Part shown: positions 45,191 through 53,603 of the stretch, in pieces
How the letters are laid out: every line of letters begins with the position of its first letter
How positions within the stretch are numbered: the stretch's first letter is position 1
Origin: Epilithonimonas sp. JDS
GTDB taxonomy: Bacteria > Bacteroidota > Bacteroidia > Flavobacteriales > Weeksellaceae
Direction: 5' to 3'
NCBI RefSeq assembly: GCF_021261315.1
Contig: NZ_JAJSAX010000001.1
Location: forward strand, 310,001 to 374,000
DNA: 64,000 nucleotides
The notes under the pieces: generated by a model
What the model was told of the DNA's origin: nothing
The model's input: only the letters and a program-made list of their open reading frames with translations
Database searches by the model: none
Position numbers and translations under genes: made by a program

Positions 45191-45685
45191 ATGAGTATGA
45201 TAGGAAACCTGCTTCGAGTGACTAAATCTGAACTTGAAGACTATTTAAAAGACAGTTCATTATTGGAAGACAAGATCTATGACGACGAAACGGAAAACGA
45301 AAATCTAGTAGATATTGACAAATCTTGGGACGGAATAATATTTCTACTTACTGGACAAAGTCTAGCAACAGCGGAACACGATCTTGTAAGAGTTTTGTTC
45401 AGTGGACAACTAATTGATGAGGAACAGGATTTAGGTTATGGACCAGCTCACTATTTGACACCTGAACAGGTTGCGGAACTAAATAATGAAATTTCAAAAA
45501 TCACAATTGCTGACATAAAGCAAAAGTTCAATCCTGAAAAAATGACTGAATTAGAAGTCTATCCTACAATTTGGGACGAGGGAGATGATGCATTTGATTA
45601 TGTGGCTGACGGATTTTTGACATTACAAAGTGTTTTTGCAGACGCAACAAAAAACGAGGATGCAATAATTACATTTTTAAACTAA
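45191..45685 (+). CDS. cassette 9: DUF1877 (YfbM-like) protein
   Basis: 164 residues, cytoplasmic. MSMIGNLLRVTKSELEDYL, then DIDKSWDGIIFLLTG and the conserved GYGPAHYLTPEQVAE, VADGFLTLQSVFADA: the DUF1877 pattern. Function unknown; such proteins are common cargo in toxin-immunity contexts (general impression, not shown). No complete attC follows directly: the next gene comes first. Confidence 0.8.
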   Translation: MSMIGNLLRVTKSELEDYLKDSSLLEDKIYDDETENENLVDIDKSWDGIIFLLTGQSLATAEHDLVRVLFSGQLIDEEQDLGYGPAHYLTPEQVAELNNEISKITIADIKQKFNPEKMTELEVYPTIWDEGDDAFDYVADGFLTLQSVFADATKNEDAIITFLN

Positions 45686-45771
45686 TCGACAGAAAAGGCT
45701 TCATCTAACGTAATGCTGACCAACAATGCATAACAGCAATGAAAAAATAGATCACATAAAAATAGACAGTT

Positions 45772-46194
45772 ATGATCATACGTGCGGAATATGGAATAAT
45801 ATGCGATAAAGAAGACGAAAAGGAAATTGTGAAAAGAATTAACAAGTTTCTAAAAAATGAATATGAATATAGAAAAATCTACAAAAGAAATGATGATTCA
45901 ATCTCAGCTTTCAATTACGACTATTATTATTTTCAGTTTATAAAAGAAAACCCGCGTTGGTATTTTGACCTCTACCCCAATGAAGACTTGGACGGAAAAT
46001 TAAAATTTGACAACCAAGAGACGCAATGGATCTTGTATTTTGACAAACAGAATTTATCTGAGAATACAGAAATTCAAAATCGAGAAGTCAATCTTTTCTT
46101 TGACAAATTGATTGATGCTATCGGCTACGAAACTATTCTTTTGCACAATTACAAAGATGACGAAGAGGAAAGAATTGGTAATATTTTTGATTAA
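45772..46194 (+). CDS. cassette 10: conserved small protein of unknown function
   Basis: 140 residues, no signal peptide, acidic, with strands and aromatic-rich stretches (NYDYYYFQFIKENPRWYFDLYPN). I recognise no family. It shares a cassette with the DUF1877 gene: the 86 bp between them contain only core-like fragments (ATCTAAC and GCATAAC), either an eroded attC or none. Confidence 0.6.
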   Translation: MIIRAEYGIICDKEDEKEIVKRINKFLKNEYEYRKIYKRNDDSISAFNYDYYYFQFIKENPRWYFDLYPNEDLDGKLKFDNQETQWILYFDKQNLSENTEIQNREVNLFFDKLIDAIGYETILLHNYKDDEEERIGNIFD

Positions 46195-46232
46195 TAAAAC
46201 AGGAATCTAACAGACATACAAAATAGCAATCC

Positions 46233-46364
46233 CACTAACGAGGATTTGCAAAAAGCGGTGCTGAACGGCTTCGATTGGACATTTGTGCAAATATCAACAT
46301 TAGCTCCTCGATTGAACTTTTGTTCTGAAAATCCCTGCCTTCAGCAAGCCAAAAAAAACTAGCC
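46233..46364 (+). repeat. attC-like site 9, degenerate
   Basis: 132 bp. R'' CACTAAC, left arm GAGGATTTGCAAAAAGCGG, right arm CTTCAGCAAGCC, R' ACTAGCC (GTT lost). The cores no longer match those of neighbouring cassettes, so this site is probably eroding. Confidence 0.5.
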
Positions 46365-46400
46365 ATAATTTTCACGACCGTTTCCCTACACAAAACCTGA

Positions 46401-46724
46401 TTGAAAAAGAGTGAAACATATGATATGGCGAAAGAATTAAATGAAATTTATAATTCATATAAAGACAAAATCAAATTTATTGGTATAATAGAAGGCTATG
46501 TCGAAAACCAAAAAGAATTAGATGAATACTTGAAAAATTCTAAAATCCTATTTGAGCAGATTGACAACACAAAATCACAAGGCAAACCTGAAATTCTAAA
46601 TTACAATATGTATTGTAGTCCCGCAAAAATCCTGATTGGTAGAAGTGGTAAAGTAATTCATTCTTCTTGTGGTGGTGGAAACAGTTATGAACTAATACAA
46701 AAATTAGACAGTATAAAAAACTAA
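46401..46724 (+). pseudogene. cassette 11: 5'-truncated thioredoxin-like protein
   Basis: Up to 107 residues, from a TTG at 46401 or an ATG at 46425. ELNEIYNSYKDKIKFIGIIEGY followed by PAKILIGRSGKVI is the second half of a TlpA/redoxin fold (cis-Pro region and last strands); the usual CxxC helix at the N-terminus is missing. The gene abuts the right end of attC 9, so the N-terminal half was lost with flanking DNA. Probably not functional as a redox protein. Confidence 0.6.
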
Positions 46725-46725
46725 C

Positions 46726-46765
46726 GCTAACAAGGGTTTTGCAATAGTGGGGCGAAACGTTATCG
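46726..46765 (+). repeat. attC-like site 10, internally deleted
   Basis: Only 40 bp remain: GCTAACAAGGGTTTTGCAAT, then AGTGGGGCGAAAC joined directly to GTTATCG. In complete sites CGAAAC occurs both after GGGG and just before GTT, so the ~90-bp centre was lost between these two repeats. Confidence 0.6.
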
Positions 46766-46770
46766 ATAAT

Positions 46771-46851
46771 GTTCTGAAAAGACTACTCATACTGACATTT
46801 TTCAACCTAATATCTTTTCTATCTTTTAGTCAACAGAAAACTAACTATTAA
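46771..46851 (+). pseudogene. signal-peptide remnant
   Basis: An open stretch without ATG encodes LKRLLILTFFNLISFLSFS followed by QQKTNY and a stop, a clear signal peptide with nothing behind it. An ATG one base out of frame at 46769 suggests a frameshifted start. It lies directly after the deleted attC 10 and is a remnant of a lost secreted protein. Confidence 0.4.
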
Positions 46852-46905
46852 ATAATAGAAGTCTTTCCAAAGATTTCAGCTTTTGCTTTTTTACCTGATA
46901 TCATT

Positions 46906-47136
46906 ATGAGGAAGACCGTTTAGGAATTGAATATAATTCTTGATATAGATATTGGATATGCAGGTATTTTTTTTCAGATAATAACTATTATTATTGTGGT
47001 TAGCGTACGTCTTTTCGCTTACGAAGCTCGTAAATTTCACAACCAAATTAAGATACAACAACGAAATGCAAGTTTGATTTTGATAGCTATCATTACATTA
47101 CTTGTCGGAGTTTATTTAGTTCAATTTATAATATGA
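46906..47136 (+). pseudogene. small membrane protein with premature stop
   Basis: An ATG at 46906 gives five codons, then TAG; the same frame continues for about 70 residues with two membrane segments (IFFQIITIIIVVSVRLFAY and SLILIAIITLLVGVYLV). It could restart at a TTG (46927). More likely a decayed gene in the degenerate distal part of the array. Confidence 0.4.
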
Positions 47137-47145
47137 TTTACAGTA

Positions 47146-49089
47146 ATGAGAACATTTTTATTTATACTATCCCTACTTACTACTTACCTATCAGTCTGCA
47201 TTGGCACAATCCAAAAACGAACCGCAACTGTCAATACCTATAGCTACGACCAAAGCTATAAAGCAAAACATGCCAAATGAACCTCAAAAGAAAAATTTTG
47301 ATTTTTACCAGGATTTTGAAAATTATGCAGCAGGCAAAGAAAGCATCAACAAAAATATTTATGAAAAATATGTCATAAAAAATAGTATTCCCATCTATTT
47401 AAAAATGACAAAAAAAAAGGAAGAATATCCTGCATCTTGTTATAAATTATTTACCGATGGGATGGTGCAAGTTGCAATCGACAAAACACGCTTTTTCCTG
47501 CTTCAAACATTGATGAACCGATATTCCTGTGCGAAAGACGGAAGCAGTTATATCTCAAGAAAAAACCATTGGAACAATAGCGAAGGCGGAAGATTAAGCA
47601 ACGAAACTATCCGCCAATCTATTGAATATTTGGCACAAGACGATAAAAAAGCTTTCACCGAAAAAGAATTGGATATGTTTTTTTACAGAAGCGAAAAAAC
47701 TTTTTCGTTCCGGTTCCTATCAGCAATCCAATGCATTATTTGCCTTTCTTGGAACAGTTTATGAACCTTACAGAGAAGCTTCACTCAACAATGTAGGCTT
47801 ATCATTTTATAATAAAAAAGAGTTTTCTTACGCGTTGATTTACTTTAAAAAAGCGATTGAACTGTACCCAAAAGGCTATCTCGGCTATCTGAATGCGGGT
47901 GCTTGTTTACAGAACCTGCCTGTAGATTTGGGCGACGAAAACCAGAGCGGTGCTTTCTTTAAAAAGGCTTACGAATTGGCACCCAAAAACCCCAATGCCA
48001 TCTTTAACTACGCCAACGTACTGAACCAATTTTCCATGCAAGGTTTAGATAATCAGGATTTAAAAGAAAATCTCTATGCGCAGGCTGTACAGTCAAAACA
48101 AGATGAGCCTCTGGCTAAGCTTCAATTTGCCAAAACCTTGCATCAAAAGGCATACGATGAGCCTTATAACGAAACATTGTTTAACAATGCTTTGACTGCT
48201 TATGACGAAGCGATTAAACAATTTCCCGGTTATGCCGACAATTACAAAAACAAGGCAAGACTACTAAGCTATTGGAGCAGACAAAAGAATTATCCCGAAA
48301 ACCGTGTGATGAAAAAACAGGTTTGTGAAAATATCGATCAGTATAAAAATTTACTAAAAGGTGACTACGATACGGAACTTGATAGAATGTGTATCTATTA
48401 TCCCGAACTGAAAAGTAATACCGTAAAAAATTATACCGAATTATTATCGGGTTGGGAAGAAATCGCCCTTGCTAAAGGCGATTTGAATAAGGACGGTTTT
48501 GACGATATAGTGCTTATTGCAAGAGCCGTCAATCCGAAAAAAAAATAAAAATATAGTTCGCTACGATACGCCCAATCACGAAAAAGGAATGAAAAACTAC
48601 AATGAGAGTTCGTTGTATGTTTTACTTTATAATCCTAAAGATAGCAATTATATAATCAAAGAAATAAATGATGAAATCCTTGCAGTTGACGAGAGTTATT
48701 ATGATAAAGTCTTTGAAGTACAGATAAAAAATGGGGCTTTCCGTTTGATACGCCACGAAAATCCATTTTTGAACAAAATCATCAGAATATTTCGTTTAGA
48801 GTCGGAGAAAATGATGTGCATTGGCGAAAATTTTTCTTTATTAAAAGATAAATTAGGACATATTTCAGGTACGTATAATGGTCTAATACTGCCTGTAGAA
48901 AAATATGATATTTCCTATAACTTCAATACCAAAACAGTAGAAATTGCAAAACAAAACGTTCGAACCAACAAAAAAGAAACTGCAACATATCCAATTGAAA
49001 TTGAAAAATATGACCTTCAAAATACCAATAAGAATGATTACAAAGTATTTGAAGTAGCGGCAAAAATTATAAAAACTACCGCTAATTAG
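47146..49089 (+). pseudogene. secreted TPR-repeat protein broken by three frameshifts
   Basis: Four consecutive frames form one ~645-residue protein: signal peptide MRTFLFILSLLTTYLS, a shift near 47190 to SALAQSKNEPQLS, an extra T in the T7 run near 47680, TPR repeats (SNALFAFLGTVYEPYREASLNNVGLSFYN split by length; AYELAPKNPNAIFNYANVL), an FG-GAP-like GDLNKDGFDDIVLIARA, and an extra A in the A9 run near 48540 before the C-terminal beta part. Deleting one base at each homopolymer restores the frame. Long genes elsewhere in the window are intact, so decay is more likely than poor sequence. The last codons (TTAN) read into attC 11. Confidence 0.75.
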
Positions 49090-49171
49090 GGTATTGCAAT
49101 AGTGAGCAGTAAGTCTGCAATTCACGTTTTTTGTTTCGGTTAAGATTTGTATTTTAGTTGAGAGTTTCGGC
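49076..49171 (+). repeat. attC-like site 11, left part only
   Basis: CCGCTAAT (AAC eroded), GGGTATTGCAATAGTGAGC and a central part nearly identical to attC 6 (GTCTGCAATTCACG, TTGTATTTTAGTTGAGAGTT, TCGGCT). The right arm and R' are missing; it is joined to the next gene. Confidence 0.6.
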
Positions 49172-49176
49172 TACTT

Positions 49177-49740
49177 TTGGCACAAATAAACTTTTCAGAA
49201 ACACCGCCTCTCGAAAACTATCCGACTGACGGAATTTTACAATTTTTTATTTCTCCAACAGATTGGTACGATATGGACGATTACAAAATTCTTTTCCATC
49301 AAACTACAGAAAATGAATATCAAACAGATTTCTCTTTCTTAACTGAAAAGTTGTATAAAGAAAGTCCTGTTTATTGCGAACATAAATTGGATTTCGAAAA
49401 AGTTATCGAATACGGAGGATATGAAGATTTTAGATTTGATATGGATTTTAATGGAAAACGATATTATGACTACCAGGAAAAATTAACTGACGAACAAAAA
49501 ACTGACATGGACTATATTCTTGACGGAATTGGACATAAAATTGGTGGATATGCCTATTTTACACAATCTGACCCACGGGATTATAATGACAACCAAAAAG
49601 ACGAAATTCTACTTTTGCAAATTGACACCGATGAAGAAATTATGTTTGGTGACTCTGGTGTAGGAAATTTATTTATTAACCCTAACAGTTTAAAAGAAAA
49701 AGATTTTAGCCAGGTGTGGTTTAATTGGGATTGTTGCTAA
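49177..49740 (+). pseudogene. 5'-truncated DUF1963 (YwqG-like) protein
   Basis: The frame encodes about 187 residues typical of the C-terminal part of YwqG/DUF1963: LAQINFSETPPLENYPTDG, LQFFISPTDWYGM-like DWYDMDDYK, HKIGGYAYFTQSDPR, LLLQIDTDEEIMFGDSGVGN and FSQVWFNWDCC. The normal ~100 N-terminal residues are absent, and the frame enters from the central part of attC 11 without a sound start codon. A deletion removed the attC right arm and the gene's 5' end together. Confidence 0.7.
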
Positions 49741-49755
49741 AACTTAAAGAAATAC

Positions 49756-49873
49756 TACCTTCGGGCGGTAGAAGTGTAAAATTCAACAGCAGTCTTGCAA
49801 TAGACTTTCGTCACAAATATCAGCTTTTGTGCTTGGATTTCCATCCGAGCGCAAAGCCCGAAACGTTAGCGGT
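49756..49873 (+). repeat. attC-like site 12, left core deleted
   Basis: ACTACC is joined to TTCGGGCGGTAGAAG, with the R''/left-arm piece missing; the centre and right arm (CCATCCGAGCGCAAAGCCCG) and R' GTTAGCGGT (49865) are intact. It is the last site of the array. Confidence 0.6.
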
Positions 49874-50038
49874 GATTTTCCAATTTTACATATATTCTAT
49901 TGGCTTCAATACCCTTTTCTGAACGTTTTAAAACTTGGTTACGGACAGGTCAGCATCAATATTATCATTATGCTTTTTGTTTTTCTGATGAGCGGATCTG
50001 TTTTGATTGCCATCAACAATAAATTCAAGAAGCGATAA
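49874..50038 (+). pseudogene. membrane-protein C-terminal remnant at the array border
   Basis: After the last core, one frame encodes FYWLQYPFLNVLKLGYGQ, then SINIIIMLFVFLMSGSVLIA and INNKFKKR with a stop at 50038: the end of a membrane protein without a beginning. It is either the 3' end of the last cassette gene or of a chromosomal gene cut by the array. Confidence 0.4.
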
Positions 50039-50058
50039 TTAATTTAAACCGAATAAAA

Positions 50059-50325
50059 ATGGGAAATAAAGATTTAGAAAAATACATCCAAGTCATCGGA
50101 ACGCCAAAAGAATATTCTGACAGCAAATATCTGGTTTATGTCGAACTTTATAAAACAGATAAAAAACTAAAAAAGATAATTTCCGAACATGGCAAAGTGA
50201 TCAAGGAACTGGAATTTGGTTATCTCTGCGAAGCTCATCTACAGGCAATTCCGGAAATTGTAAGATCCTTATCATCGAAAAATCACGCTGTGTACCAAGT
50301 TGTAAGATTAGTCAAACTTTCCTGA
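50059..50325 (+). CDS. small conserved protein of unknown function
   Basis: 88 residues, no signal peptide, a mixed alpha/beta layout (KYLVYVELYKTDKKLKKII, KELEFGYLCEAHLQAIPEI, NHAVYQVVRLVKL). No family recognised. It appears to be the first chromosomal gene to the right of the cassette array. Confidence 0.6.
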   Translation: MGNKDLEKYIQVIGTPKEYSDSKYLVYVELYKTDKKLKKIISEHGKVIKELEFGYLCEAHLQAIPEIVRSLSSKNHAVYQVVRLVKLS

Positions 50326-50455
50326 AAGTCATCAATAATATAATTTAAACCATCTTTTTAAGGTGGTTTTTTTGCTTTATATTATAGTCCTTAGTCTCCT
50401 GCGATCTGCGATTTATTATTTTTTTATTAACTTGAAATTTCAAAAAATCCAGTTT

Positions 50456-51028
50456 ATGCAGAGAATTCCGAAGTTTTTATTGTTGTTGAGTCTCACCATT
50501 TTCCTGTTTTCCTGCAAAGAGAACGAAAGGGAAAAACAATTGGATATCCGTGAAAAAATACTTTCCGAAAAAGAAAATATTTTCGCTCAGAAAGAATCCG
50601 AATTCCAGTCTCTGCTGAAAATGAGAGACAGCCTCTATGCAAAAAAAACAGATTCTGTAATTGTTCCAACCTGGCCAGTAGACATCCTTGGGAAATGGTC
50701 TGGAAAAGTCATCTGCACAGAGTCCACTTGCTCCGATTACGTGATTGGCGATCAGAGAACAGATGTTTGGGAATTCGTCAATGATTCTCTGCAAACCTCA
50801 GTCAATGTGTACAGCAACAACAATCTGGTAAGAACCTATTCTGGAAAATTGGAGAATAATGAAATCAGACTCAATTTCAAAACCGATTCTACAGCAGCTA
50901 AGCTTGTTGATATGAATATTCTTCTCAATGAAATCTCGCCTGGCAAAATGCGCGGAAAGAGAACGATCACTGTAAACAACAACTGTTCTGCTGCATTTTC
51001 TGTAGAATTGGTACGTCCATCAAAATAA
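50456..51028 (+). CDS. lipoprotein of unknown function
   Basis: 190 residues from the ATG at 50456, chosen because MQRIPKFLLLLSLTIFLFSC is a lipoprotein signal (Cys20); the frame is open further upstream. A coiled-coil stretch (about 25-65; EREKQLDIREKILSEKENIF) is followed by a beta-rich domain (about 78-190) with two Cys (VICTESTCSD). Function unknown. It ends 10 bp before the antiporter gene and may be co-transcribed. Confidence 0.7.
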   Translation: MQRIPKFLLLLSLTIFLFSCKENEREKQLDIREKILSEKENIFAQKESEFQSLLKMRDSLYAKKTDSVIVPTWPVDILGKWSGKVICTESTCSDYVIGDQRTDVWEFVNDSLQTSVNVYSNNNLVRTYSGKLENNEIRLNFKTDSTAAKLVDMNILLNEISPGKMRGKRTITVNNNCSAAFSVELVRPSK

Positions 51029-51038
51029 AAACACACAA

Positions 51039-53159
51039 ATGCTTCTAAGTATTCACAACCTCAGCCTTCCGCTGGAAGATCCTGTTCTGAAATTTTTGGT
51101 GGTTCTCATCATCATTCTCAGTGCGCCGCTATTACTCAACAAAATTAAGGTTCCACATCTTTTGGGACTCATAATTGCGGGAGCTATCATTGGACCAAAT
51201 GGTTTCAACATTTTGTCCCGCGACAGCAGTATCGTCGTGACCGGAACAACCGGATTGCTGTATATTATGTTTCTTGCAGGACTGGAAATTGATATGGGCG
51301 ATTTCAAAAAGAACAAATGGAAAAGTCTGACTTTTGGGATTTACACCTTTATCGTTCCTTTTGTTTTAGGCTTTGTGGGATCGTATTATCTTTTAGGTTT
51401 TTCATTGCTGACATCTGTTTTGTTTGCGAGTTTATTTTCGTCGCACACTTTGATAGCTTATCCGTTAGTGAGCAAATTGGGCGTTGCCAAAAATCTTTCC
51501 GTAAACATCACTGTTGGCGGAACTATGATTACCGATATTCTTGCACTACTGGTTTTGGCAGTGGTTGTCGGGATGTCACAAGGCGATGTGGGCAGCGAGT
51601 TTTGGATCAAACTTTCCGCTTCTGTTCTGGCTTTTGGATTGGTAGTTTTATTAATCTTCCCAATTATTGGCAGATGGTTTTTCAAGAAAGTGGATGACAA
51701 GATTTCGCAGTACATTTTTGTTTTGGTAATGATCTACCTCGCCGCACTTTTGGCAGAATTAGCGGGTGTTGAAGCCATTATCGGAGCGTTCCTTGCCGGT
51801 TTGGCTTTGAATAGACTGATTCCACACACGTCTTCTCTGATGAATCGGGTTGAGTTTGTCGGGAATGCGATTTTCATTCCTTTCTTTCTAATAAGCGTTG
51901 GGATGCTGATCGATTTCAAAGTATTTTTCAAAAGTTGGGAAACTATTCAAGTTGCAGCCGTGATGCTGGTGGCTTCAATCCTGGGGAAATATATTGCTGC
52001 AGTTCTCACTCAGAAGACCTTTAAACTGACAAAACACGAAGGGAAATTAATTTTCGGATTAAGTTCCGCTTCTGCCGCTGCCACTCTGGCCGCCGTGATG
52101 GTTGGTTACAACATTATCCTTTCCGAAAGCGAATCGGGAGAACCAGTGAGATTATTGAATGAGCATGTTTTGAACGGCAGTATTTTATTAATTCTGATTT
52201 CCTGTACGATTTCATCATTCATATCAATGTCGAGTGCAGAAAAAATTGCAGAAGCTGAAAATGAAGACACACTTTCCGGCGACAATCACGAGCAGGAGAA
52301 CATTCTTCTGGCACTTAATTATGAAGGAATGGTTGATAAAACTGTTAATCTCGGATTACTGGTGAAAAATCATTCTAATACCGAAAACATGTTTGGTCTC
52401 AATGTCATTAATGAAGATAAAAATGATTCGTCGACCAAAAATGCTGAGAAAATCCTGAATTATGCTGTCAACACCGCATCAGCCGCCGATGTCGTCTTAA
52501 AACCTCTCACGCGATACGATAATGACGTGATTAATGGAATCAACAATGTCGTAAAAGAACAAAAAGTCACAGACCTGATTATTGGTTTGGAAGATGAGAA
52601 GGGATTTTCCGCTTCTTTTGCAGACAATCTTTACAATGGATACCTGCAGAATGATGATATTAATATTTTGGTTTACCACGCAGCACAACCGCTATCAACA
52701 GTGAAAAGATATCTTGTAATGATTCCGGAGAACGCACATTTGGAATCCGGATTCTACCATTCATTAGCAAGGGTTTGGAATATTGGAAAAAATTCTGGTG
52801 CTGTCCTAAGTTTTTACGCGCCGGAAAACATTATCAATGTTTTAAAGAAAATCATTAAGAAAGTCAATATCGAAGCTGACTTTATCATCATTAACTCTTG
52901 GGCAGATGCAGAGAAGAAAGCGGAAAGCATTAAAGATAATGAAGGTTTGATTCTGATCTTAGCCAAACGTGGAATGATTTCTTATTTTCCAAGAATGCGC
53001 CACATTCCGGATTTTCTGAATGCACATTTGCACAACAAGAATTACCTGCTTATTTATCCTTATTCCAAAACAGATGAAAATGATACTGAAATTCGCTCCG
53101 TGAGGAATCACGATGATTTTGTAGAGATAGGAAATATAATAAAGAAAATCTTCAGCTAG
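51039..53159 (+). CDS. CPA2-family cation:proton antiporter with USP-like C-terminal region
   Basis: 706 residues. The first ~390 form 12-13 membrane segments typical of KefB/NhaS-like antiporters (LGLIIAGAIIGPNGFNIL, SSHTLIAYPLVSKLG, VEAIIGAFLAGLALNRLIP). From about 430 to 700 there are two soluble alpha/beta units that resemble universal-stress-protein domains (NILLALNYEGMVDKTVNLGL, YLVMIPENAHLESGFYHSL), probably regulatory. It exchanges Na+ or K+ for protons at the inner membrane; the ion is not certain. A terminator follows. Confidence 0.88.
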   Translation: MLLSIHNLSLPLEDPVLKFLVVLIIILSAPLLLNKIKVPHLLGLIIAGAIIGPNGFNILSRDSSIVVTGTTGLLYIMFLAGLEIDMGDFKKNKWKSLTFGIYTFIVPFVLGFVGSYYLLGFSLLTSVLFASLFSSHTLIAYPLVSKLGVAKNLSVNITVGGTMITDILALLVLAVVVGMSQGDVGSEFWIKLSASVLAFGLVVLLIFPIIGRWFFKKVDDKISQYIFVLVMIYLAALLAELAGVEAIIGAFLAGLALNRLIPHTSSLMNRVEFVGNAIFIPFFLISVGMLIDFKVFFKSWETIQVAAVMLVASILGKYIAAVLTQKTFKLTKHEGKLIFGLSSASAAATLAAVMVGYNIILSESESGEPVRLLNEHVLNGSILLILISCTISSFISMSSAEKIAEAENEDTLSGDNHEQENILLALNYEGMVDKTVNLGLLVKNHSNTENMFGLNVINEDKNDSSTKNAEKILNYAVNTASAADVVLKPLTRYDNDVINGINNVVKEQKVTDLIIGLEDEKGFSASFADNLYNGYLQNDDINILVYHAAQPLSTVKRYLVMIPENAHLESGFYHSLARVWNIGKNSGAVLSFYAPENIINVLKKIIKKVNIEADFIIINSWADAEKKAESIKDNEGLILILAKRGMISYFPRMRHIPDFLNAHLHNKNYLLIYPYSKTDENDTEIRSVRNHDDFVEIGNIIKKIFS

Positions 53160-53185
53160 ATTCGAATTAAGAAATTGAACAACTA

Positions 53186-53212
53186 AAAAGCCATCCGATC
53201 TGGATGGCTTTT
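53186..53212. terminator. bidirectional terminator between antiporter and rlpA-like gene
   Basis: AAAAGCCATCC pairs with GGATGGCTTTT around GATCT; convergent genes end on both sides. Confidence 0.85.
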
Positions 53213-53234
53213 AAACTTTAAAATAAGTTGAATT

Positions 53235-53603
53235 TTAGTCGATAATTTCATATTCAATTGCGATTGTACCTTTTCTGGTGTCGCCTATCGAATCAAATGC
53301 AGCTTTCGAGAGATCAAAGGCTCTGGACGAGTGGTATGGTCCTCTGTCGTTAACTCTAACTACAACGCTTTTCCCGGAGATCAAATTAGTAATTTTTACT
53401 TCTGTCCCAAAAGGAAGTGTTTTATTAGCAGCGGTAAGTTCTCTGTTACTGAAAATTTCTCCGCTTGCTGTTTTTCTACCATTAAACTTATCGTGGTAGA
53501 ACGATGCAAAACTTGTTTTAGCATCTGTGGCATAACTCTTGAAAGAATAAATACCAAGTGTGGAAATCATCATTATGACTACAAGAAGAATTCTTTTTAT
53601 CAT
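53235..53603 (-). CDS. rlpA: RlpA-like septal ring / double-psi beta-barrel protein
   Basis: 122 residues with an N-terminal hydrophobic signal (first ~25). ASFYHDKFNGRKTASGE, AANKTLPFGTEVKITN and VRVNDRGPYHSSRAFDLSKAAF are the RlpA double-psi barrel blocks, including the conserved Asp in NDRGP that is catalytic in RlpA lytic transglycosylases. It lacks the C-terminal SPOR domain of larger forms. CAAAGATA at 53631 reads as a -7 box (TATCTTTG) on this strand. Confidence 0.85.
   Translation of the reverse strand: MIKRILLVVIMMISTLGIYSFKSYATDAKTSFASFYHDKFNGRKTASGEIFSNRELTAANKTLPFGTEVKITNLISGKSVVVRVNDRGPYHSSRAFDLSKAAFDSIGDTRKGTIAIEYEIID

Larger units (their letters stand above)
37551..49873. mobile_element. 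integron-like gene-cassette array with its own tyrosine recombinase
   Basis: A recombinase gene (37551-38384, minus) faces a candidate attI (38461-38520) and then about a dozen cassettes, each a small plus-strand gene followed by a 119-140 bp imperfect palindrome. In each palindrome the outer cores end in AAC and begin with GTT, the inner arms resemble GGGTTTTGC and GCAAAGCCC, and the middle is variable. The cores at the two ends of a cassette are complementary to each other, rather than the two ends of one palindrome, as in integron cassettes. The distal cassettes are damaged. The borders are groEL on the left and a small conserved gene at 50059 on the right. Confidence 0.85.

Noticed and set aside
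45686-45771. A full attC between the DUF1877 gene and the next gene
   Set aside because: Only fragments (ATCTAAC, GCATAAC) of cores are seen and no arms, so I did not call a site.
39144-49873. CRISPR-like repeat array
   Set aside because: The repeats are 119-140 bp imperfect palindromes separated by whole genes of varying length, with no short identical repeats or unique spacers.
39144-49873. Simple MITE or REP family instead of attC sites
   Set aside because: Core complementarity across each gene, the ordered gene-site alternation and the adjacent recombinase are not expected of dispersed repeats; I kept the alternative in mind because the sites vary at GTT.
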